Of a stretch of DNA of 64,000 nt, positions 37,215 through 47,295 are shown piece after piece (the stretch's first letter is position 1; every line of letters starts with the position of its first letter). The stretch covers positions 1,178,001-1,242,000 of the forward strand of contig JAHREC010000018.1 of the NCBI GenBank assembly GCA_020081605.1, written 5' to 3'. This stretch comes from Albifimbria verrucaria. Taxonomy: Eukaryota; Ascomycota; Sordariomycetes; Hypocreales; Stachybotryaceae. The notes beneath the pieces were generated by a model, which was not told where the DNA came from, made no database searches, and saw only the letters and a list, made by a program, of their open reading frames with translations. The translations under genes were made by a program, and so were the position numbers.

Positions 37215-38176
37215 AGCCCAGTCCTGTCAGTGAGGCAGGTACTAATGTAGGGCGTCCGTCCCTTATTCCCTTGTTCTAGCGTTATCGGCCAAGCTCCACC
37301 TCTTCCTCACCAGACCACAAGGCGCCGCCTCCTCTTATCTTGCCTGCTTTCCTCCTATCCCTTCCACACCCCTCAAGGGATCCATCATCCATCCCCCTCG
37401 TGCTGAGTCATGCAAGCTGCTCGCGTCACATCCATCTATCTTATCGCCATGGCTGAAAGCTGTGGACCGTCTTCGTTGGCCGTGTCTGCCTGCCCTTCCA
37501 CCCCCGACGAGTCACCTATGCATGCACGCCTTTGACACAGAGAAACATCCACGATGCTACTCTTTACTGCAGATCCTGGAACCACCCCAAGTCCTACGTT
37601 GCAGCCTTATCACACTGGAGATGCCAGACCCACTCCCTCACCGAATCACAACAACACATGTCTCCTTGTTAACCATCGTCTTCACCACGTCTCGCTCTCA
37701 GTGGCCATCTAACCAACTTGGATCCAAAAGGGTATGCCCTTCCGTCCATCAGGGTTTCCCCACGAATCCTATCCTAGTTGCGATGACTCGTTATAGCAAG
37801 CCTTGTCTTGTACTAGACCAATGCCATTACTCCATATAAGTCGAGCAGCATGCACTAGTCATTCAAGTCTGCCTATCCAGGTTGTCTCGAATGCATCAAT
37901 ATCCCTCCCCGGACTTGATGAAAACATTGACCCTGCCCTTTGTTCCTGCATTAACAGTCATACTAGCAGCTACAGCTACATACCACAGACTTCATCCCGG
38001 TCTGCCACTGAACACATAAGTCTCCTCCATTCACAGCATCACACCCCTTCATAATGTGATAGATGGCCTCAATGGCTCCACTTCTAACGAGGTCCCAAAG
38101 GACAAAGTCTACATTTATCATGCTGCTATACCTGCCCCAACGCCTTCCTAACTGTATTGTCCCGTGTCTTTTCGAA

Positions 38177-41100
38177 CTATGATATGATTTCAACACCGTA
38201 AAAGCAACCAAATCCAAGCTTGTACATCTTTACACATCTCCCACCATAGCATATTTCATGCTTTGTTGCCTCTTCCTCTGTTTCCCCTTCCTCTGAATGG
38301 TGTGCCAGAGTCTGGTTTTTGGGGCCTCCATTCGGTTGTCCTGCTCCATCAGCAGCGTTATTAGTATTATTCTTCGCCTTGCTGTTGCCACCGCCGCCAC
38401 CCTTGCGGCCCCGGCGTCCACCCCGGTCCTCCTTGTCTTTTCCCTGGTTTGTCGCCGAGCTTCTTCTTCTTGAGCTCGCCGACTCTCCTGGTCCCACCAC
38501 TCCTGGAAAGCCTGTTCTTGCTGGATCTCCTCTAGCGACCGCTTGGCGACAGCTTCTTTGACCAGTTCCTGTTCACGTTTCTGCTGCCCAATGATTTCTG
38601 CCATGCTGAGGCCTAAGATGGGCTCAGTCGTAGACGCAGGTGTGATGTAAGACTTGGAATGCGGCACAATGGGCTTCTTGCTTTGTTGCGTAGACGACGA
38701 AGCTTGCTGAACGGCAGGAGAGCTGTTTGTCCGTCCCTGTCCTGGAAATCTTGTGTCCGGCGAGGCAGTTCGTCGGGGTGTGGAGCGAGGGCTAGCCTCG
38801 GCAGCTACCAGTGGCTTGACATTTGCTGGTGGCGTACTTGTCACAGCTCGCTCCGACATGACATCCTTTAGCGACGTCTTCGGTGCAGGTGATGCGGCCT
38901 TCCAGGGCGCTGGTTTACCGCCAGGTGCCACCTTTTCCCATGCAACCCTATTAGCATCCTCTTCCTTGGCAAGTGCCTGTGCTTCGGCCTGCAACTGCAT
39001 CTGCTTCTTTCTCTCTTTCTGAGACATCTTCGGTTGCGACTTGTTGCCACTGGCGTCCTTGTTCTGTGCAGCCAAGCCAGCCGTAAGAGACGATTTGGAT
39101 GACGCTTCTGACATGATGTCTTTGAGGTCTAGCTTTGAAGTAGACAATGATGCTGCTGCCCAAGGCTTTCCCAAGTTCGTTGGTGGTGTCTTCGACCCTG
39201 GTGTGCCGGGGTGCGCAAAGCGAGGTTTGGCTCAGTCGGGATGTAGTCTGCCTGCAAATGGGGGCTCGAGGTAGGGCTCTTCCACAGATCAGGGTTCTCA
39301 GTCTCCTTCCCTTTCGACACTCGCCAGGCTTTGGGGAGCTGAGGCATAGGTTCGACATCAAGATCATGGCGGGTTTGCATTGAGGCTGTGATGGGCGACA
39401 TGGGACTGCTTGGTGCTGAAACCTCTCCATCCTCCATATCAAATATCATGTCTCCTTGCGACGCCTTCGGCCGTAAGCTTGGGCTGAAGGGCTCGTTACG
39501 GCCTGTTCTGGATTTTCGACGAGAGGCCTCAGGCGTTGGTGATATGGCTAAAGTTTCCTCCAAACTACCAAATCGTGTCTTGAAGGAAGTAGATAGTTTC
39601 TTTTCGTCGTCTTTTTGTGAACTCTTGAAAGAAAATTGTTTGATCCGGCGTTGGCGTTCCTCGTCAATTTCCGATGCCAGTTCAGGATATTTCTCGTGAA
39701 GAAGAGCTTCGGCTCTTCCGCTCCTTGCAAACGGAAAGCATGCCAGCTGGTTGTCGCGAACCACATCGTCTAGTTCTTGCAAAAGATCTTCATCAAGAGC
39801 ATCGAGTAGATGGTTTTCTAGCATAGATTCGAGCTGCAGGCAGATGTACTCGAGACCGGTATCCTTGAAATCTGTCACAGAGCATGGACTGATTTCGTTA
39901 AGGAGATGAGCTATGTTACGTGTAGTCACAAACTTGCCAATGATAAATTGGCAAGTCTGTGACAGACGATCCAGCATCAGCTCGTTAGCTGCGCCCATAA
40001 CGTCCAAAATGAGTTCCGAAAATTCGTCGATCGTGGCAAGCGCTACGTCTTGGAACATCTCCGCTCCGGTATCTGCATATAAGAAAGAAAGAACGTAATG
40101 GAACGTCTCTGGAGTGATGTGTTTGAGGTCAATACGAAGCCTATCAGTGGACTGCAGTTCTTCGCGGCGGCTTGCGAGCCATTGGCCTTGCGACCTTCCG
40201 TTGAACATTCCTTCGAAGAACGGACATCTTTGACAAACCAGCTGGCTATGCGCGTACACTTCAGCCCCGTCGAGCTCAATGACAACGTCGCCATCCTCGA
40301 AATAACGGGAGTCAAGTATGGCATGTTGCATGTCGGCGTCTAAAGATGGTTCCACACTAGCTTGCAACCGCGCTGCGGCTTCAAGTTTTGGCATTTGCAG
40401 TTTAGTTGCCACCTTCATGACTTCCGATCTTACTTGACGGAACCGGTATGCTTGTGACTGAGCTTCGCGAGTGTACTTCCAAACCGGAACCATGGTATCA
40501 AGATACAAAAAGACAACGACGTTGAGAATCGTCATCAAGTCGACACCAGAAAGAGTCAAAACTGCCTTGCCGCCTTCTTTTTCGATGCTGAAATAATCAG
40601 GCTCGTGTGAATGCCCTTGCCTACGGAAATCCGACAAGGCCTCTCGCAATGTCCGCTTCGCGCGGCCAGAATCCAACCATGAACAGGTATTTTTATCTCA
40701 GGTGCAGAAGATGTACGAATCTCCATATCAATATCGGAAAACTGAAAGGCGTTCATTCGTGACCAACTCAGCATGTCCGACTCAATATCCGCAGATCGAA
40801 GAATTTCATATGGTACTGATCCCGGCTTCTCCCTGGAAATTGCAGCAACCCATGACTTGTACGAAGCATCAGTCTCTAAAGCATCCGGAACAGTAGCGTC
40901 GAAGCTAGCTAGAGGCAAAAGTTGACTTAAGTCTTCCCACAAGGACTTCTCGTTGACATGGATTTCTTCCGACATCACTTTGTTGTCTTTCCGGATAGCG
41001 GCAAATGCACCATATATGGAGCTCCGAACAGCGACACAGTCCGTGATATAAGGTACTCGCTGGAACTTGAAGTCTTTCCCTCTTGTGTCTGTTGATGCTA

Positions 41101-43041
41101 GGTTCTTGCTCTTGGTACGTTTGACACGCTTCCAGACAGCGCCACTCTCCGTACAGATGATTACGGACCCGTTTTCGCCAACGTCCACGGATATTACACC
41201 GTCCTTGCGCGAATCCCAGATGCAGTGCGGCTGGGTAACGGCGCCCTTGATCTTTACTGGGTTGGTCGTAGAGCCTGCCGGTTGGCTAGGGGTCCCCTTA
41301 TGACTGAGCTGCATAGTGAACAAGTCACCACGAGCAGTGACCGCAGCAATTGTCTCACCACCACTTGCAATGTAACGAATCTCTCTTCGTCCAGGATCGT
41401 ACCTGTTTGCAAAGGAAGTTGTTGTCAAGTTGTGATTTGTGAAAACATCGGGAAAAGGAAATTTGATGAGATTGTAGCCATAATTGGTAAAACCCAGACT
41501 GTGTGGTTTGAAAGTAAACATGTGGTTGCTTTGTCAATAGCGGAAACCATCTCGATCGGGGCTGAAAGCAAGGAGGCACCGACTTTACGAGGAGTCTGTT
41601 GCACATCGAGAGATCTGGAATCGGCATCCATGAGAGCCAGTTGGCCCACATTACGGCCCCAGCAATACAGTGATGATCCAGTGTGAGCAACGGAATGTAT
41701 AGCTGAGGCCGCGACTCCTGGACAATCTCCTTCTTCAAAGAACCGAAGACTTGGCGAGGCACAAGACTCATCGGCTCCTCGTCAGCCCTGACTGGAGGGG
41801 TAACATGTAACCAAGTTGTGAATCCGCGTTGAATCCCCAAGTCCACAACTCGCCATTGCCTGCGATAGCCATGGTATGGTTCTGACCGAGAGCCACTTGG
41901 CGGATCTTTTTGTCAACCAGAGGGCCCTGCACTGGCACAAATTTGAACTGGGTATTCTCGTCACCCAAGCCAAGCCTGCCCCACGTCCGACACCACAGAC
42001 GTACAAATTCGAGACCGGATCCGTGGTCAAAACTGCACTGTGAAGCTTTGCCATGATAACGTCCTGAATGACTAGGGGTCGGCTCCTAATGAGAGTGGGG
42101 ATATCATCGAGATGGGGAGAGTATTGGGCGACTCCAAACTATGGTGAGCAAGATAGGATTCGTAAAATCTGTGCAACAGGTGATCTGGGCGTTTCAGCTG
42201 TATGCGCTCAGGATATTGACGATCATCTTCATCCCCAACTCCCAACGACAGGTTTTTATTGCTTCCAAACATAAAAAGTTCATCTCCATCGATATCAGAT
42301 TGCAAGCTCAGCGACACTTTGGGAGCTCTGCATATGAGTTAGTTAGGGCCCAAAAGTCAGTTGTCAAGGTGTGGACTAACATGTGCGGAATATCGGTCTC
42401 GCTTTCTCCACTATCAGACTCCGAAGCTGAATCGGAGGTTTCATGGAGCTTTCTCAACGACCGGGTGGCGATGGCTGAGTTGTAGAGATCGAACGGACTG
42501 TTTCCCTCATGGTCTTTGGTCTTGATGAGCAAGCCGACCTTGCTGACAGAACCCAAGTTGTGGCTAGTCAAGTCTGCGCGCTCCTTCTCCAATAGTATCC
42601 GCGCAATAGAAATATTTCCTGCATAAAGCGATCTGTGAAGCGCATTCCAGCCGCTTTCGGGGTCTTGGACGTAGATATCGATAGCGGGATGTGTCATAAG
42701 GGCGTGGACGAAGTCTCGAGCAGTCGGACTGGTCGACGAGGCGGCGTGCAACAGCACAGTCAAGCCCGCATGGTCGCGACTATTGACCTCGGCTCTGCTG
42801 AGGGTGATATTGGCGTCCTTGGGCTTCGGGGCGGTTGCGCCGTGCCCAGAAGCTCGGCGAGCCTTGCTCCCGTGCCATGGCGACGTACCAAAGGCGCCGG
42901 GGCTGCCGGCGGAATGGCCGCCTACGGCTCCAAGGACAGGACTCGGGAGAATGCCTGGGAGCTTGCGCCGGCGGGAGCCAGCAGACGCCGAAACCTTTCG
43001 ACATCGTTGTCCCAGTAATATTTCCACAACAGGTGACTCAT
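38177..43041 (-). CDS. Ankyrin-RCC1-BTB protein, IBtk-like
   Basis: Very large protein (1606 codons after repair) with the architecture of the inhibitor-of-Bruton-kinase family, whose members act as Cullin-3 adaptors in animals; role here inferred only. Exons on minus are 43041-42381 and 42327-38177. From the N-terminus: two to three ankyrin repeats (VNSRDHAGLTVLLHAA, GWNALHRSLYAGN, DHEGNSPFDL), RCC1-type propeller repeats (GDELFMFGSNKNLSLGVGD, GNGELWTWGFNADSQLG, YCWGRNVGQL), a first BTB around IKIPVHGWILAARSG, a second BTB from GDVVIELDGAEVYAHSQLV, then a disordered, basic C-terminus with GRKGGGGGN. Nine one-base losses are needed, for example at ADP-LVIQ, YML-PPVRADEE, VWV-FTNYGY and RTP-GTPGSK. 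The exact C-terminus is uncertain. Confidence 0.88.
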
Positions 43042-44805
43042 GGGGGCGACTCTTCCAGACGCTTGAAAGCGCACCTCGCTGTGAGTCTCAAGGGATCACG
43101 GCCTGTTTAAAGGTGCAATTCGAAGCGTCGGAGAGCTCGGGTGGCAAATGGACGACTTTTATCGATGCCGGGGAGCTTGTCGCGAGAAATTCGGATAGTG
43201 CGATGCGGCGCGAAACGTCTCGAAAGCTTGCCACCGGGGTACGGTACAGGAGAGCTCGAGGTCCGGGAATAGGCGATGCGAGGGGTAGTGGGGATCGAGT
43301 GCGCGGGTTGTCGTGGGGGCTGCACGGTTCGGCGACGGTTGTAGGTTCTAGGTTGAATGTTGAGAATGTCTCGGGGGTTGGGCGAGGAAGGTTGAGGTTG
43401 AGAGAATAAAGAAAAGTAAACCACAAGAATGGAAAGGTCGTGGAAAGTGCTGATGGCCGACGATGTATCCCGGGCAAAGACAGATAGACCAGTACATGCG
43501 TATCGGTCATTGACGCGCTGACGGCGCTGGGGAGACACGCCTTTTCCAGGGCCCAAGTACGCTAGGGTCATGTACCTTATCAGTCCACAGCGCCAGGCAG
43601 CGCGGCGCCGGACCATAAAAGCCCGCTGGCCAATGGGGACCCATGGTTCATGCTTGTGGTGAACTGGAGGGCAGATAGGGCTCTATCGCAAGCCATCACG
43701 CGCCGTCGCACATGGATGATTTCTACGGTTTCTATTTGTCGCTGCTCAAGCATGCGATGCCACAGAAATATGTCCCGGGATTGCGGGGAGATCTATGGTA
43801 CCTAGGTAGGTAGGTAGGTATTACAGGCATGAAGTGCTCTGCTGCACCCCGCCAACTGCCCCCATCATCGTCTACTCCATACATACATGAGATAGCATGC
43901 AGGGAGGAAGTGGTTCATGCTTGGGACCAGTCGCGGAGAGCGTTCCGACGATACATAAATGGCACCTTCTCGAATCAAGGCCGGAGTCTTGTTCCCGTTG
44001 CACTAAGGAATGCGATATCAAACAAGGTTGAAAATATCGCCTCTGGTGAGAAACCTAGTCGTGCTGCGGGTGGTGGAAGTCCATACCTATATAGAGAAAC
44101 CCGAGATCAGACGAATCGGCAAATATGACGCTTGGGGATCTCAAAGGATTCGGCTCCGATACATGCCCGCAACCTGTTCATCCTGAGACCCCAACTGCGC
44201 TGTGCAGCCACTCTGCCAGGTACAAGACGGGCCCTGCAGGTATCAGAGGGCTCTCACATCACTTTCACGTGCTATCTGCAGGTCTGGAATGCAGTTGCAA
44301 GTACCTCGACCGACAAGTCTGTTAGCTTCATATATGAGGGCAGTCATTGCACTCAGAAAACTTACTCATTTTAGGGGTTCGCCCAGTCAATACAGTAATT
44401 AGTCCAAAGTTCTGTCTAAATCCGACGCCTTTTGCACGGCTTACATGCAATAGCAATTCTTTGTATTATCGTGTTCTTACCGTAATATGGCCACCCAGAT
44501 ACCCCAGACCAAGTCCAGGCCCAAGGTACAAGCGCTGTCCTAGACGGCGATCCACTGCACTGGGTCGATCCTAGTTCGCCTTGTCCCTTGTCCACCAGCC
44601 ACAGGCGTTGGATATTACATAAGCCCATGCAAACACATCGGTGGCTGATGCTCCGATGCCAGGGCCTTGATAACCACTCCGGGTCGCAAATAATCCACTA
44701 TCGCAACCACTATTCCCAATCTCCATCCACATCGGTCCGGTGCATCTTTGGGATTCCCCGCCGTCCTTCAATCCCTCGACCCTCTCGTCCCTACCGTTGC
44801 CCGTC
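43042..44805. other. 1.8 kb divergent upstream region, IBtk-like gene / ODC carrier
   Basis: Shared 5' region of two divergent genes. It carries a GTAG microsatellite at 43803-43821. The open frames at 43088-43616 (minus) and 43829-44574 (plus) have no recognisable domains and I do not call them. Confidence 0.55.
43803..43821. repeat. TAGG tetranucleotide microsatellite
   Basis: Four to five TAGG units, the reverse-complement class of the tetramer at 37176-37214. Confidence 0.85.
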
Positions 44806-46072
44806 ATGTCCGAGGAAAAGCCCCTTCCCTTCATCTACCAGTTCGCCGCAGGTATGGGATGATGCTATTCACGTGCCTCTTGCGCACATTCGTCCGTGCC
44901 AAACTAACCGCTCTTCTCCATTAGGCGCGATTGCCGGCGTCTCGGAGGTATGGCCTCGCATTGGCTCATCGCTTTGGCAGATTGGACGAAACTGACATAC
45001 GCTACGTTGTGCTGCTCTAGATTCTGGTGATGTAGGCTCCCTCCGTTCTACCACGTCTCCCTTGGAATCTCTGCTCACGCGCCCTTCGTTTAGGTACCCA
45101 TTGGATGTCGTCAAGACCCGAGTGTATGCCCTCCGATAGCCGAACCGTTGTACAGCTCGACTAAACTGATTCAGTCAATTACAAACCGCCTCTGCTACTG
45201 GCGCAGATGCTTACAATGGCATGTTGGATTGCTTCCAGAAGATCATCCGAACGGAGGGTAGGTCCTCCCAAGCATACTCGCGCTAAACGTCCATTGTGGC
45301 TCACTCGATGCCAGTGCCTCTCGTCTATACCGTGGTATCACTGCTCCCATCCTGATGGAAGCTCCTAAGCGTGCCACCAAGTTCGCGGCCAACGATGAGT
45401 GGGGCAAGGTCTACCGCAAGATGTTCGGCGCTCCTCAGATGACCCAGTCGTTGTCCATCCTCACTGGTGCTTCTGCTGGTGCTACCGAGTCCTTCGTGGT
45501 TGTTCCCTTCGAGCTTGTCAAGATTCGTCTCCAGGACAAGGCCTCGGCAGGCAAGTACAACGGTATGGTTGACTGTGTCCTCAAGACCGTCCGACAGGAG
45601 GGACCTCTGGCTCTTTACCAGGGTCTTGAGAGCACCATGTGGCGTCACGTCCTCTGGAACGCCGGTTACTTCGGCTGTATCTTCCAGGTCCGTCAGCTCA
45701 TGCCCAAGGCTGAGACCAAGAGTGGCAAGATGACCAACGACCTCATCTCCGGTGCCGTCGGTGGTACCGTCGGAACCATCCTCAACACCCCTATGGATGT
45801 CGTCAAGAGCCGAATTCAGAACACTCCCGAATCCCTGGTCAGACTCCCAAGTACAACTGGGCTTGGTCCTCCATCTTCACCGTTGCCAAGGAGGAGGGTT
45901 TTGGTGCCCTGTACAAGGGTTTCCTGCCTAAGGTAATGTCACATCAACAGCGCAGGACGATTTTCAGTATACTGATGTGTAATCATAGGTCCTTCGTCTC
46001 GGTCCCGGAGGTGGTATCCTCCTGGTCGTCTTCACCACCGTCATGGACACCTTCCGCAAGTGGCAGGAATAA
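44806..46072 (+). CDS. ODC1: Mitochondrial 2-oxodicarboxylate carrier
   Basis: Inner-membrane antiporter of 2-oxoglutarate and 2-oxoadipate with other dicarboxylates, linking lysine metabolism and cytosolic glutamate supply. I read seven exons: 44806-44851, 44925-44947, 45021-45031, 45094-45123, 45175-45257, 45315-45932 and 45989-46072. Exon 3 is an 11 nt microexon. Three mitochondrial-carrier repeats show PLDVVKTR (repeat 1), PFELVKIRLQDK (repeat 2) and PMDVVKSRIQ (repeat 3), with the usual GIT/GLES/GFLPK ends. Ends with VVFTTVMDTFRKWQE. One G is missing at the exon 5 donor (45256-45258) and one C at 45826-45828 (NTPRIPGQTPKYNW); with them 298 codons fit. Its neighbour context (PCK1 far upstream) suggests nothing further. 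Confidence 0.95.
45021..45031 (+). other. ODC1: 11 nt microexon of the ODC carrier
   Basis: ATTCTGGTGAT, flanked by TCTAG and GTAGGC. It supplies the residues I-L-V plus two bases of the Met before Y-P-L-D, exactly restoring the first carrier signature. It would be missed by most gene finders. Confidence 0.8.
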
Positions 46073-47295
46073 GAGAGTGGTGGGGTTGAGACGCAAAAGC
46101 AAGCGATCACCGTTGAGCGTATAATCCGTGCAAGTCTTGCTTCATGGAATTGGTGCTAAAACACAAGATTGAATCCTGTGAGATCTAGACTTGAGTTAGC
46201 CTTAGACTGTTGTCTCTTTTGACTTACTAGACATGGATTTCGCAGGAACAATGGGCAGCTAGCCGCAGATAGAATTGTCAAAAAACGTCATGACTACATA
46301 TCTTACACCTAATTCTTCTTTTGAGCGTTGACAAGTGATAGATGCGATGGAAGCCTGCCCGACTAGTTTGCCCACCAAGCTAACGTCAAATATTCTTTTA
46401 AGAGCCATCTCTTCGAAGTTCTCATCGCAGCAACTAACACCACCCTCAGTGCGGTCATCCAATCTTTTAAATCAGACGAATCATCTTTAAATGTTTCTCC
46501 TTCGCCTTTAATATCTCTTTCTCCTTTTATTCTCTTGCGACAATTCCAGCCAATTGAGTGTGCAATCTTTCCGCCGGCCCAAACCGCTAGCAGTCTATGT
46601 TCAGCTTTGTGCTGTCATCAACTTGCGCAACACTTGAGCACCACCTGCGAAACACCTACGCAACACCACTTGGCTATAGGTCAACACACATCAACACCGG
46701 CATAACACTAGCTTCCTCCCATACATCTTACAATTGCAGCTATAAATAGAGTCCCTTCCTTCAACCTTCTTCCTTTTCTCTCTTTCCCTTCTACACATTC
46801 ACACATCACCTCCACGCGTTGTCCTTCTACACACCCACTCACCTCAACAACATCCTTTCTCAATGATTAACCTGCCATCATATTTCCTCTGATCTATTCT
46901 GTTACCTCTCTTCTCATTTGTCGCTGCACATCGCTCAGACACTCTTCAGACCACATTTCATCTCTCACTGATAATTCTGACGGACTGATATCTAGAGCAA
47001 CATTGCGGTTGTTCATAACATCTTTCTGGCTATTTAGTCCGAAACACGCTTGCAATTCTTCAATCTCAACTTAATCCAGGTATGCTACTGTATCACTATC
47101 AGCATTCCTGTTCTTCCTTCATACATTGTGTACCCCTACTAACTACCCGCAGCAATTTATTGTGATATCCCGCTCAGCAACCTTACCGATACCTTGGTGC
47201 GATCAACTTGGCTCATATTTCACGACTTCTACTCTACACCCCGGTCACGGCTCTTTCCATCAAGATACAAGTCGTAGGGTTATCCCGTGGTGATC
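46073..47295. promoter_or_regulatory. Upstream region of the F-box-like gene
   Basis: 1.2 kb including the ODC 3' UTR. From about 46740 the sequence is CT-rich (TTCCTTTTCTCTCTTTCCC type), consistent with a transcription start and long 5' UTR for the next gene. Confidence 0.5.
47080..47152 (+). other. Probable 5' UTR intron of the F-box-like gene
   Basis: GTATGC donor, CTACTAAC-like branch site close to the end, and CCCGCAG acceptor, 73 nt long. It lies about 145 bases before the start codon. Inferred from splice signals only. Confidence 0.45.

Larger units (their letters stand above)
35882..38176. other. 2.3 kb intergenic region between ATG13 and the IBtk-like gene
   Basis: Upstream region of ATG13 and downstream region of the ankyrin-RCC1-BTB gene. 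It holds several simple repeats: AGGGCCAAC at about 36700-36722, GGACA at 36941-36959, and CTAC/CTAT tetramers at 37176-37214. Open frames are repeat-driven and show no family signature. Confidence 0.55.

Noticed and set aside
38230..39174. Separate minus-strand gene at the 3' end of the IBtk-like locus
   Set aside because: The upstream frame of the BTB protein joins it exactly after adding one C (RTP-GTPGSK), so it is the C-terminal part of the same gene.
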